A program made the translations under genes and the position numbers. From Strobilurus pachycystidiatus (taxonomy: Eukaryota; Basidiomycota; Agaricomycetes; Agaricales; Physalacriaceae), in assembly GCA_019915135.1 (NCBI GenBank), contig JAHLMK010000001.1:4960001-5024000 (forward strand): a stretch of DNA of 64,000 bases, in the 5' to 3' direction. Shown piece by piece: positions 44,401 through 55,132 of this stretch. The notes below the pieces were generated by a model. It saw only the letters and a program-made list of their open reading frames with translations. It did not search any database and was not told the origin of the DNA. Numbering within the stretch: the stretch's first letter is position 1; the number at the start of each line of letters is the position of its first letter.

Positions 44401-45917
44401 ATGTCAGAGGACTCCAGCAGAACCCAGAACGGTTAGTCTACTTAGATCGACCATGGTCGCAAGCGCCTTATACTTACTCTTTGGCCACACCAGCTGACAA
44501 GCCACCAAACATTGCCACGCCGTCCAGGTCTACGACCTCGGCATACGTCCGTGCACTACTCTGGCAGTGCTTCCTCACGATGATGAAGCTTGCCGCAACC
44601 ATCCTCGCTTCAACGTTCAAGATGACACTGAATGTTTTTGCCGCCACATTTCCAGTGGTGGGCTCATCCCTATTGAGCGTGTCATTTATCATTGTGCTGG
44701 TCTATCTTGTCTTTGGTGGAACTTACAGTCTTCTTGCCGACACTCTGTCTGCAACCACGACGCAAACTATGAACTTTGTCGGTACATCCTTCGAAGTCGT
44801 AGCCAGTGCCACTTCTAGTGGCTTTGACATCGCCATGTGCGCCATGACTCATGACATCCGATGTCCGCCACGCGAGTCATCCACGACCAACGACAGTGTT
44901 CTTTTCACGCCTACTTTTGTGGGGACCATTGCTCAGGAAGTCAGCCAAACCAGTCTGCTCGCCCACCGATTCAGCAACCAAATTCTTCTGGTCACCAACA
45001 ATGTTTCAATTCAAGCAGCCATCGAGAACAACAATGTCCTCGACAGGCTTGCCTATGAATTGAGATACAGGACACACTCGCTAAGCCCTACAGAGGCAGC
45101 TCATCTCTACGATCTCACAAAGGAACTCGCCAAAGCTCATTGGAACTATGTTGAAATGCTCGGGGATCTAGCCGTTGATGGCCGGGAATTTGTACAAAAG
45201 CTCATTGACTGCGTGAGTATACCTATCACTTTTGCCCAGAACTGTGGATTTAACTGACCTCGAGACATAGATCTGTTCCACAAGCAGAAGAATGCAGAGA
45301 TTGGGAGACTCTCTTGCCCTCAATGAGACGCCCAACTACCCGGAGTTTGTTGAGTTTCTGGAGACAGAGCTGAGCAATCTTGCTTTGAATTCGGAACAAT
45401 TTGAACACTCAGTCAATCAAACTCTGGTGGCTGTTGTGGAAATTTCCGATACTGGGGAAGCCCTCTATACTGCTCTCGAATTTGCCATTTTGACCCTTGA
45501 GGCTTCCATCCAAGAAGCTAGCGATCTATTCAGTGCATACTGGCGCCCTCGGCATTATGAGGACATGCAGAATGATAACTTCAAGTTCACTCATAGCAAG
45601 TCCTACACAAGGCATGTTCTAGATGACTTGAAAACAGTGAAGTTCATGCTTCGTGACCTACGGAAGCACTTGAGTCTTACTCAGGTATGTCTAGCAAAAT
45701 GCAACCCATCAGATAACTCAAGGTTTCATAGAACAAACTCCGACAGAGCAGTGACTCTACACAACACAAAGACACTCTGGACAGGGTGTTCACAATGATC
45801 CAAGTCCTGGATCAGTCAACAAAGGGTCTGCAGGAGCTAAAGCTATCTTTCGCTGCACAGTTCCTGGTATTAGAGCGGACTCCAGTTGTAGCACCCCTCG
45901 GTATGTTGGACGATTGA
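44401..45917 (+). CDS. Membrane-anchored helical protein D
   Basis: Start at 44401: a 31-nt first exon (MSEDSSRTQN) is joined by an intron (44432-44493) to ADKPPNIATPSRSTTSAYV. Two more introns lie near 45211-45270 and 45686-45731, and the stop is at 45915-45917. About 445 aa. A hydrophobic segment (LSVSFIIVLVYLVFGG, near residue 80) follows a shorter one (LWQCFLTMMKLAATI), then Cys-containing AMTHDIRCPP and a long helical region: LDRLAYELRYRTHSLSPTEA, LYDLTKELAKAHWNYVEMLG, TELSNLALNSEQFEHSVNQ, LDDLKTVKFMLRDLRKHLSL. It shares layout with A, B, C and E (anchor plus helical body), and DLRKHLSLTQ falls where the others have QQNIFLLTQY, but identity is low, so membership is not certain. No enzymatic motif. 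Function unknown. Confidence 0.68.
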
Positions 45918-46892
45918 GCAGCATGTTAGCAGATAGTGTGTAGGCAACATTTGGTAGCGACTGTCCACATAGTACTGTACCACTCACTTTTTCATTTTCT
46001 CCCCCTTCTTATGATAGCAAAATAAACCCTGCTCATGACTCAGTGTTATAGCTGACACAGCACATCTCATGCCCTCGCATGGCCTTCACGAGCTAAAGTA
46101 CTTCCGGGTCGTCGGCAGATTGCGCAAGGAATTGGCAATGCCGTGCCATCTTTACAACAGTCAACGCTTGTACAAGAGCCCGGCCAGTCACGGATGCTTT
46201 TGGGTGACGAAAGTAACGGAGAGATGTCAAGGGATAGATACATACCGAACTTCAGCTCCTGTGGCTCGGTGATGACCTTCGGCAGATTAAGCTTGCATTG
46301 AGTCACTACGTACGAAGGTACAGGTCCACAAAACACCTCCCGTCGCGCTATCTCGGGCCAGAGGAGCCCCGAATTGGCGCGCACTGTTCTATCGCGCTTT
46401 GGTTCAAGAAAGTGCGGACTCGGATGCGAGATGATCACATTACCCCGATACAAACAGGACGACCGAATCTAGACGGTTTGTGGAGGGCGCTGCGAGTTTG
46501 TGGACCCAAGCGATCAAAAGGTGTCGCTGGCATGCTCAGCTCGAGAAAGGGCAAGGCGCAATGCGGAGGAGCGCGGACTGGCAGGCAGACAATTGTGAGG
46601 CCTCACAACTTGAGGGTTATCAGGTAAAGAGCGCCTTGGCTAAGCTTGACGAAACTGTATTGAGGAGAGGATAGGCAATGTCTGTTCTGTCTATGCTAGG
46701 GTGGTTGCCCCCGGGAGGTCGTTAGACGATACAGCCTGCGGATAAATGATTGAGCCCGCTGTGACACAAGAACCTCTTGATTATACCAGGGCCTCCTCCT
46801 CCTCCAATTCGATTATTCGCCTTGGCATAACAAGCATAGAGCATACGAGGTAGACCACCCTACTCGGACGACCTAAATTCCCATCTTCGTAC
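45918..46892. other. Intergenic, 1 kb
   Basis: Downstream of D. A 128-codon minus-strand frame (46067-46453) has no recognised motif and no signal peptide; I see no supported gene. Confidence 0.35.
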
Positions 46893-47087
46893 TCAGAGGA
46901 CTTCAAGATGGTCGAGATCTGGGCACGTACTGACGACAAAATGCTTGATACAAGCGTGATTGCGAAAAGGCGTCGGTTCTTTGAAAATGGGCAGCTTGAG
47001 AAGGATTGTGTCAAACCTACGGAAGGCGTCGGAAAGTGACTGGAGGCCGAATTCCAAACTCGAGTTCGGCAAACAGCCAGTCCCCGG
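46893..47087 (-). pseudogene. Orphan last exon of the cluster family
   Basis: Preceded by an acceptor (gactccag), phase 0, and open for 64 codons to a stop, against 66 in the 201-nt last exons of A, B and E. Landmarks line up: LQSLSDAFRRFDTILLKL with NLSDTMRRIEVSLALL of A, and KHFVVSTCPDLDHLEVL with the A tail KRVVVAHPDFSNITV. No exon 3 with the helical core is found upstream on this strand. I infer a relic of another copy, probably left by the rearrangements around it. Confidence 0.45.
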
Positions 47088-47295
47088 CTGGAGTCATTTG
47101 AGACGACGCTGTGAGGTATAGTATGGCACGACGATGGCAAACAGCGTCGCTGGGTTGGAGGGATGTTCCATCTTTTGTTCGTTAACGATTAGCGCCGAAG
47201 AGTTGGGTGCCGACCGTAGAAGGCACGAGATAGGCATATTGGATACTTAAGCGGACGATCCATAGTTCAAGAGTCGGAGATTCAGTAGGTAACTT

Positions 47296-47480
47296 GTCGT
47301 CAATCGTTGGCGGGAGTAAGAAGGAGTCACGGCCCGGGAACAACTCGGATGCGCGGACGGTTGATCAGCCGAAGCTTGCCGATCTCACACTACTTACGGA
47401 CTCTCTCTCTCTCCTCGAGGCTCTTGTTCTAGTGAAAAGAACTCATTCAGATGAACGCTGACGCCAGGAGCATTCTCATT
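47296..47480. repeat. Duplicated upstream segment, copy 1
   Basis: Matches 51425-51630 in order: CAATCGTTGGCGGG, AACTCGGATG, GATCAGCCGAAGCT, GCCGATCTCA, TGACGCCAGGAG. Both lie upstream of a family gene start (B and E), so they are probably old promoter sequence. Confidence 0.6.
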
Positions 47481-47805
47481 TGCAGCCACATGATGGCGCA
47501 AAATGAGGCATGGAACTATTCGGATATGCGAAGCGTACTGTGGCACCTGATCGTGAAGTTATTGTTTCTTTCTTGGCCAACATCGCCGATTGGGAACCTA
47601 TACCTGGACCCTCATTCAATCGACTTACGAGATGAGGCTTGAGGCCTGCGGGGCCGCATTTTTAGCAAGCGTTTCCTCCGCCACAAAATCAGCTTCAAAA
47701 TCCTCATTCCCCAGAGTCGCCATTCGACACCGTCGAGTGACGAGTCACAACCGATACGAGAAAACTTCAGATTTCTTACTGCCACGTTCTACTTCATCTA
47801 GATCT

Positions 47806-47913
47806 ATGCCATATCTCCCGCTTGTTCCGATAGTGGCTCTGCTTATCCTTGTCATGTCATGGATGCACCTCTCTGAGGTATCACGGCTAGCTGAGGACTC
47901 ATACTTTGCGGTT
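47806..47913 (+). pseudogene. Severed 5' exon of family copy B
   Basis: From the ATG at 47806 the frame reads a membrane anchor (MPYLPLVPIVALLILVMSWM) and SRLAEDSYFAV, matching copy A residue for residue at LAEDSYFAV. At 47914 family similarity stops in mid-exon. The continuation of exon 1 (YPYLPSPL...) is found 2.1 kb downstream at about 50085. The frame runs on into unrelated sequence to a stop at 48225. Confidence 0.6.
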
Positions 47914-47923
47914 CCGGGGCAAA
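47914..47923 (+). repeat. Left inverted end of the insert
   Basis: CCGGGGCAAA; its reverse complement ends the insert at 50054. Confidence 0.4.
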
Positions 47924-49029
47924 AGTTTACTTTTGACTCCGGTTGTGTCCTCTATACTGAGGACGTACCTTTGCAGGAACCATCATATGTGACTCCTGTC
48001 ACGCACGGATCAGTGGCCGTGCTTGGTACTCTTCTTTTTGCCTACCAACACTGTGTTGTGCTATCTTCCTCGTATACAGACCTCGGTCACTGCGGCTATA
48101 TGCCCCTTTGGCTTGTGCTCTGTGGACTCCCGAGCTCTCGTTTTGCGTGGGTTGTGCCATCCTGTGCATACTCTGTCAGACAACCACAATTCGATGTCTT
48201 GCAGTCCCGCTGCACCGACGGCTAACTACACCTGCCCTAGTGCGCAAGGACCAAGCGGGACTCATTGAAGAGGGCACATGCAATGTCAGTGTCATGCGCC
48301 ATTTGTCGACGCTGCATGCTTAGACGGCGGCCACCTTCAAATTGCGCTCGTTGCACCGGCACGCGGTGCTCGGAATACAACACCGACGAGGAGGGCGTGC
48401 GTACTGAATGCCACCTGGTGCGTGTCCTTTCTTGCTGGCAGGAGAATCAATGTTAATCATGGTGCAGCTTTTCTCATTAAGCATAGGGTGAGTACGCCCG
48501 GACGTTGTACGGACGTCATTCTACATAACAGCGAGTGTGGCAGCAAGGTCAATGATTGGAACGACAGGCGCCGTTATCCAAGCAAGCAATCACTGCGCCT
48601 CTCAACTCTTACCACCACGGCAGCTCTTCAACGAGCTGCCATTCAGCCGCCAAACGCCTCATGTACACTCTTCTTACATGCTAACCTCGATTATTGCACG
48701 TTGTGGCTCCTGATACCGTCTCCACGCCTCGCAAATGGTCTGGATGACATTGGATCTGGTACCAGCGCATAAGCCGGCTTTCGACGCTGCTGCAGGTTGT
48801 GAAGCCCTCACGATGATGCATCCACGCTCATGGAGGATGCCGCCATCAATGACGAGTACGTGCGCTGGGATTCTGGCGCCGCAGATGCGATTACTCGCGC
48901 GCAAGGGGCGGATATTGGCTTGACAGACCACCCGCGGGGGTGTTGTCAAGATGGTATGGTCTCTACCGTCTTCTCTCGTGCGATCACCGACTTCAAGCTA
49001 ACACGACAACTTCACCAGACCAACCACCA

Positions 49030-49410
49030 GTGCCGACACCGACGACGACAACCTCACCCCAGGCGAGGATGATGGCAGGCCAGAATATCATCAAGCAACA
49101 ACGAAGACGACGACGATAATGACGCTGACCACCATGATGATGAGGACATTTACGGACGAGGAATGCGCAGGACAAGGACAAATGGCGACAGCACCACGAG
49201 GACGATTACGCAGCCATCAGCGAGCACGATGACCACACTGGTTCTCCACAATCAACCGCACAACGAGGATAAGAGGACGACAACAACCAGCGAGGACGAC
49301 GACTAGCAAGGGCAATGATGACCAGCGACAATGACAACTACCAGCGAGGACAATGACGATCAACGAGAACAATGACCAATGACCAACGAGGACGAAGACA
49401 ACTGACGGCT
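49030..49410 (+). repeat. Degenerate GAC/AAC-rich simple repeat
   Basis: About 400 nt dominated by GACGAC, GACAAC, AGCGAGGAC and CAATGAC units, irregular in spacing, in all frames interrupted by stops. Typical of slippage expansion; lies inside the insert in copy B. Confidence 0.6.
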
Positions 49411-50044
49411 GACAACCATAGAGGCCAAGGACAAATAGCGAGGCCGATGACCAGCAAAATCAACCATCATGACAGAGCGAAGGCTCAAGTGCTCATACGC
49501 AATGAGGAAGGACAATTCCTGCCGACTCTTCTACCGGTATGTTTGCTGCTGCCGCCTCTTTGCTCCCTTCAGACTAACAACAACAACAGTCGTTTGTTTA
49601 TTACACACTCAATATTCCTGTAGATTACACTGTGTCGTGTCTTTCCACAAGACAAATGATTTTCCGTCTTCTCTGCTGTGTGATCTAAATTGAGGCGAGC
49701 GAGCGCTAGAAACATGTGCGAGGCGACGGGCAGGCGGGGTCGGTTCTCAAACATGGATTCCGACGTACCAAGGAGTGTATAGATTTATGGGTTTGATGCA
49801 TCCTCCTCGATTTCAAGGACCGTGTGCACTCAATTGCGGTTTCCTAAAACATGCATCATTGTCGCTACTGTTGCCAATCTCCGTCCCAGCGCACTGGGCG
49901 CGCTTCCTGAGCCGCCGCCGCCACCTGTGCTCGTAGGTGTCATCCTGGTGGTCGTCCGCGTCGTCCTGGAGTTATTCGGCATTGTCCCCTATATTATGCT
50001 ATATTCTGTAAAGTAGAAGAAAAGAAAAGGCTCAATAAATTAGA

Positions 50045-50054
50045 TTTGCCCCGG
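50045..50054 (-). repeat. Right inverted end of the insert
   Basis: TTTGCCCCGG, reverse complement of 47914-47923. Confidence 0.4.
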
Positions 50055-50056
50055 AT

Positions 50057-51304
50057 ATGCCGCGCTTGCGACGGCCCACCGTGATCTTCTACCCATACCT
50101 GCCTTCACCCCTACGAGTCCATCTGACTGCTTCTTCTTCTACCATGCTTTTAGCGGAGGGACTTCATGCACAACTGCAACACTCCGATTCTATGCTCAAA
50201 ATTCTCAAGGCATGTGGAAATGTCGAAACATATCCGTTCAACGACGACCCGTAAGTGAGCCAGCGCTGTATCGCGAATTACTTCGGTTCTTACGTGCGAT
50301 AGCTTCCGTCGAATGAGCGAGAAAGTTTCTTCGCTGAGCACCTATAAATATTGGCCCCGTCGTCGGAGGGAATTCGAAGAGAGGCTTGATGCCTTCCCTG
50401 GAATCTTGAGAGCGGGCGATGAGATCATTCTTTCCACTGCTGAATTCCCTGTGCGATGTTTCACTTCGCCCTATAATATGGCGGATCCGGTGCGTGCCAA
50501 TGTCCCAATCCATGAGGTAGTCTTTGCCCTTACCGACAATCATGTCGTAGATCATGGCCGCCTACTACGACTTGCTCGAGCTGTCTGCTATCCATCAACG
50601 AGCTGACATGACGCGCAACATCCCCGAGCGCTTCCGTATGCCCCGGAAATTTAGAGCGGTCCGCGATAAAATGGACCGTTTACCTCATCTCCTTCACAGT
50701 GGGGTTCATGCCTGCTATGGAGAGTATTTTCTTCCTGATTTAGAGAACAAGGTGCTTCCTGAACTCTCACAGGCAATTAGTAAGTTAGAGCCATTAGCCG
50801 AAGCTTTGTCTTTGGCGGTTAACGAGAGCGAGGAGGCCATCCGTCATATCGAAACCCGAGCCTGGTACAAGCGTATGCAGGATCATTACTTTCTACATCC
50901 TCGTCACATCGACAACATACGCACCGCAGACTCTGTTCTGAAAGAAATAGAAGCCGACTTCCGACCATGGCAGGAAAGCGTCGAGATAGTGCAGCAGAAT
51001 CTACTTCTAGTGACACAATATACATTATGGATTGTCCGACAGCCACTGGTGAGCTCGATATGCCTAGGCGCTTACTTTTGCTGAGCACAGACGTCAAATA
51101 TAGATGGTATGGGAAGCCCCCTCGCTGTTCTCGCCTCCGAACCTCACAGATTTGTCCGACACCTTGAAGCGCATAGAGGTTAGCCTTGCCTCGCTTCGTC
51201 TGGCTTCGACCTCGGATGCTTGGATCAGGAAATATATACCCCCAAAGGTTTTACCCAAGAGGGTCGTAGTGGCTCATCCAGATTTTTCCAACATCATCAT
51301 ATGA
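50057..51304 (+). CDS. Cluster family, copy B, lacking its membrane anchor
   Basis: The 3' four-fifths of copy B, open from an ATG at 50057 that arose at the insert border. Exons: 50057-50250, 50303-50489, 50551-51048 and 51104-51304. Exons 2, 3 and 4 have exactly the lengths of copy A (187, 498, 201 nt). The protein keeps the exon-1 remainder (FYPYLPSPLRVHL, MLLAEGLHAQLQHSDSMLKI), YNMADPIMAAYYDLLELSAI, FRAVRDKMDRLPHLLHSGVH, WYKRMQDHYFLHPRHID, QQNLLLVTQYTLWIVRQP and ESPSLFSPPNLTDLSDT-like tail (EAPSLFSPPNLTDLSDTLKR). It would be a soluble version if expressed, about 360 aa, without the anchor coded at 47806-47913. Whether it is transcribed is unknown; it may be a pseudogene. Confidence 0.6.
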
Positions 51305-52231
51305 ACCAAGATTTTATGGATAGACGAGACACAAACTTGGCGTAATTTGTTGGCTGTTTCCAAGACTGAGGCGCTTGTGAAAAGCGCTTCAAGCGTGAGG
51401 CTGCCGGGATGTCCGAGACTAAGATTATTTTGTTGACAATCGTTGGCGGGGGGTTGTAAGCAAATTGTACTGTGTACAGGCAAACTACCGCGGAATAACT
51501 CGGATGTGCGCACCGCCGGACCGTGTGATCAGCCGAAGCTCGCCGATCTCAGAGCAGAGTTTTCTCCTCTTGAGTCTCGTCCTCCACGAACACGTTCATT
51601 GAACGTTGACGCCAGGAGGATACTGATGCTGTGTGCTGTCATCCGCCTCGATATCAGTGGCTACAGAACTCTCACCGAATGGTTGTTTTCACTTCTCATG
51701 CCTCGTCATCTCGATGGTTGCCGTAGTCCTCGATATCGCCCGTCCTGACTCCGACTCCTAGCCATAACCCGAATCATTCTACGTGGCCCGTCACTGTGGC
51801 GTCAACTGCCACGGGCTCGTTCAGCACAAATGGCACGCCGAGGATAATGGTTGGGTGCGAAGCCGTCGAACGAAAGCTGGCCCATTGTCCTACTTCTGTC
51901 GACGGGACTGGGGCAAAGGAGCCGTTTCAGTGAAGGAGTCTATAAGAGGTATTGAGGGCGAGTGCCGCTCCTCTATCTAGGAGGTGAGCGCCGGGTTCAA
52001 TCGTTCCAGATGTTTGCTAAATGGAACCTCCTCCCCAGAGGCTGATAATGCTTCATCTAAGAATTCTGTCAACTTCTCGTTCATCATAACGCAATCTTTG
52101 AGTACAAACACCACTGACCAAATTCGGATGTCCTTGTCCTCGACTGGCTCAACAGCGACGAACGCGTACCCGTGATGGCATCACTTCTCTCTTCCTCCGT
52201 CACTCACGATTTGTGGCGTTGAACACTACTC
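51305..52231. other. Intergenic with duplicated segment, 0.9 kb
   Basis: Between B and E. The part 51425-51630 repeats 47296-47480. No gene recognised. Confidence 0.45.
51425..51630. repeat. Duplicated upstream segment, copy 2
   Basis: Counterpart of 47296-47480, same orientation, upstream of copy E. Confidence 0.6.
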
Positions 52232-53584
52232 ATGCGCGTTAACTGGATCTACGTTGTGGTCGTACTTGGGGCCATCCGCCTAGCCGTCATCTACTTTCCA
52301 CGCGTTCCTTTCGCGTACCACGATATCCGGCCCATCCTCGAAGACTCGTACTTTGCCCTGTATGGTGGCGGCATCATAGCTTCTGCAGAGCAAGCGCCTT
52401 CTATTCAGCAGAGCTCTCCCTTGGCTTTCGCTTCGTCCTTACGAGCGATTGCTCAACACTCGATGAAGATGATTGACTTGTTCTCGGCATGTGGGTTTCC
52501 ACTGGAACAAGCTTTCTCGGACCGACTGTAGGTCCTTCGTCCCCTTGTTTTGTGCTGCAGTGTCTGACCGATCCCCCTCATTCTAGTCTCAACTTGACCT
52601 CCTCTTGGAACATATTTGATATAGCAGGCGCAAAAGCTTCCGCCGAGCTACATGATCTCATACACCAATATCATCGCCTGGAATCATTGGAACTGTTTCG
52701 AGTCGGCCATAAACTTAGAGTAATCAGTGATGCGTTTCCAAGGGCGTGCTGGCGGTGGATCCCTAGTTATTATATCTCGGGATCGTTGAGTGGACCGGTA
52801 TGTCTACACCATTCTCAACTTGATTATCAGCATTAATGAACATCGGTAGTATAAGGATGCTGTCAGCCAGCTATACCTACTCCACAATGCCTATACCCGC
52901 GCTCGTGATGCAAATGGGCTCGTCGAACGGTTCCATGCCGCCAGAAACTTTCGTGTAGTGCGCGCTGGTCTACCTGCACTTCCCGACAGCGTAAACAAGG
53001 GAGTGCACCAATGCTTCTCACTTCTCTATGAACGGGTGAATGGAACCGCAGCGGAAACATGGCTCGCTGTCAGCGATGGATATGGTCTACTCCACTCACT
53101 CGAGGAAGCACTTTCAGCGAATGAGCGCCAACTGGAATCTTTCGGGCGGTACCATAGATTATACTACCGCATGAAGGACAAGGAGCACCCGGAGATCCAG
53201 ATACGAAAATTCATGCGAGCTATACACCTCGCGAGGCCTATCATCAAAGCTTATGTCCATCGACTGGCCATAGTGCATAACAACTTGGAGCAGCTAGAGC
53301 GGTACGCGCTCTGGATGTCGGAGCAGCCGTCGGTATGTGCGGCTACGCTCCTCAGGGCATACCTTTCTCATTTCTTCGTGTAGTTGCCAAGACTTGGTGT
53401 ACCCTCGTTGGACTTCCCTCCAGACTTGGACTTGTTTGCGCACACAATCGTCCAGGTCGACAGCTTGTCCAGGCGATTATGGAGTGAATCCGAGTGGAGC
53501 TTATGGGTTGATCTATCGCCTTGGGACAGTGTGAAACGCAGACCTTCGTTGGCGAATCCTCATGCTGGTGAAATTGATACTTAG
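52232..53584 (+). CDS. Membrane-anchored helical protein, cluster family, copy E
   Basis: Four exons: 52232-52527, 52587-52797, 52850-53332 and 53384-53584 (last exon again 201 nt); 396 aa. Intron phases (2, 0, 0) equal those of A and B. The N-terminus is an anchor (MRVNWIYVVVVLGAIRLAVI) and LEDSYFALYGG, the family signature. Exon 3 is helical: FRVVRAGLPALPDSVNKGVH, QCFSLLYERVNG, YYRMKDKEHPEIQIRKFMRA, NNLEQLERYALWMSEQPS, matching QQNIFLLTQYAAWIVQQP of A. Exon 4 has PSLDFPPDLDLFAHTIVQVD. The frame is open and all splice sites canonical, so the gene is probably functional. No domain I know. Confidence 0.72.
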
Positions 53585-54025
53585 TTCAAGCTGTTTGTAT
53601 AACGCTGCTTTATATCTCACGTCTGCGACTGCGGACGACGAAGTCATAAGGGACGTGCTGGTGAGCGAAGGACCGAAATAACGTCTGTTGGATGGACAAT
53701 GTCCGGTTGTCCCAGTTACTCTGTTGTGTCAATGGACACTCACCTCGGCGAGGATGTGATTGATCGAAAGAGTGATGGCAATCCCGCCCCGCCATCGGGA
53801 TGCTCTGGATATCGATGTGCTTTCAGAACTTGAGTAAACTTGATGTTCTGATGTCCCTTCTCCCTCAACTAAATAGCAGTGACATCAAGATCTCTCAAGG
53901 GATTACTGTACATAAGTTACACTTAGGGTTTGTCTGGTAAGTCTGGTGGCGACGTGTACTGTGGCGTAATAGAGCAGCTGAAAGAGGCTCAATGACAACA
54001 ATTTCAAGCTCATGTGTCATATATG
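53585..54025. other. Intergenic between convergent genes, 0.4 kb
   Basis: 3' flanks of copy E and the phosducin-like gene. Nothing recognised. Confidence 0.4.
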
Positions 54026-54992
54026 TCATATATCAAACTCAAAGTCCGAATCGTCCCCATCGTCGTCGGCGGATCGTCTTATATTCTTTTTCGACTTGCC
54101 ATTTGTTGAGGTAGCGGCCGAGCGCATACGCGAAGACGCGTCAGCCGCGAAATCCTCGTCATCGTCATCAGAATCCTCAGTCTCTTTGCGTTCCGTTGGC
54201 TGAGGAATATCTGGTAGATCCACTCCGCCGGTCATCAGAAGGATTGCTTCCAGTTCTGTGAACAGTGAACAGAGGTAAAACGGATGCGAAAGGCTCGTAC
54301 CCTCTGACAGTCGTTCTCGATCTGAACCCCAAGCGATGACCTGGTTTCTGATCTCTCCTTTGCGGTAGATGATGAGCATGGGTATTCGCGAGTCGGGTAG
54401 GTTGGGGATGCATTTGTCGCCGACGATAGAGACGAACTTAGTCCGTGGGTATTTGCCCGCCAATGCGCGGATGTGGCCAAAAGTACGCTCACTTCGGGGT
54501 AAGCTGCGAGGATATGAGATTTGCTTGCAGACGTATAATACAGGGCAGCTTACCCATCTTTGTACAACAAGCACACTACTCCGGTACCCTTTTGCTCCGT
54601 GTCATCCTCTTCATCGATAGCACTAGCCTCGGTGACCTCTCGCGTATAATCATCGCGTCCTATGGGGTACACCCTGCCAAAGCGCGCCTTTTTGTCCGCC
54701 TTGCGCTCAGCGGCCATACGCTGCCTGCGGTATGCGGCTATATGGCGTTCCGTTTCGTCGTCTGGGGCATCTTCGCTGAGCTCCTTGAGTTCGGAGGGTG
54801 TAAAGTCGTCAAGCAGCTCGTCCAGCGTCGGTGACGGCGGAGGTGACGGTGACGGCGGCGGGGCCTCCTTCTCTGGTATTATCCCGTACTTTCGGAGGGC
54901 GTCATTGCTGCAAGGATCAAGAGTCACGGATTGAACGGGAAAGGAGAGCAGGACGCGCACAATTCGGTGTCTTCGTTTGGATTGACGGACAT
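54026..54992 (-). CDS. Phosducin-like protein (PLP2/PhLP3 type)
   Basis: Thioredoxin-fold co-chaperone that works with the CCT/TRiC chaperonin in folding tubulin and actin. Start at 54992: MSVNPNEDTEF, an intron (near 54908-54958), then NDALRKYGIIPEK, the family's hallmark N-terminus. Next come LDELLDDFTPSELKELSED, the helix RHIAAYRRQRMAAERKADKK, RFGRVYPIGRDDYTREVTEA, VVCLLYKDG, then after an intron the thioredoxin-like part ALAGKYPRTKFVSIVGDKCI, PNLPDSRIPMLIIYRKGEI, and after another intron LEAILLMTGGVDLPD. The C-terminus is very acidic and Ser-rich and ends DDDGDDSDFEFDI. Length about 240 aa, usual for the family. Confidence 0.9.
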
Positions 54993-55132
54993 GTTTGGTG
55001 GATGCTAGATGGACGTTATATAGTGAATAGACTGTGAAACGACGACTGTGGAATGAGCCCGAATGACGGTAAGAGCAAGAGCTGTGATCACGGAGATAAC
55101 GGTCCCGTCGCCAACCTTGGCTGTGGACCTCC
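54993..55132. promoter_or_regulatory. Bidirectional promoter, phosducin-like gene and Dicer
   Basis: Only 140 bp separate the two divergent ATGs. Both 5' UTRs and core promoters must share it. No TATA is seen. Confidence 0.5.

Larger units (their letters stand above)
47914..50054. mobile_element. 2.1 kb insert in copy B with 10-bp inverted ends
   Basis: The insert interrupts exon 1 of copy B. Its left end CCGGGGCAAA starts exactly where family similarity stops; the reverse complement TTTGCCCCGG is at 50045-50054. About 30 nt of unmatched sequence follows before the exon resumes. No target-site duplication is evident at these ends and no transposase frame is seen, so this could be a non-autonomous DNA element, a degraded element, or a filler-DNA rearrangement. 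The interior holds a GAC-rich simple repeat. Confidence 0.4.

Noticed and set aside
44481..45257. Start of gene D at a TTG at 44481
   Set aside because: Eukaryotic genes rarely start at TTG; an ATG exon at 44401 with a canonical intron gives a better model.
46067..46453. 128-codon minus-strand frame downstream of gene D
   Set aside because: No family landmark and no signal peptide; compared with the cluster family and did not match.
49030..49410. GAC-rich region considered as a CRISPR-like or tandem array
   Set aside because: Units are irregular, without constant repeat and unique spacers; it is a degenerate simple repeat, and the genome is eukaryotic.
47914..50054. Search for a transposase inside the insert
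   Set aside because: No frame over about 165 codons and none with an integrase, hAT or DDE-like motif; only the inverted ends support a mobile origin.
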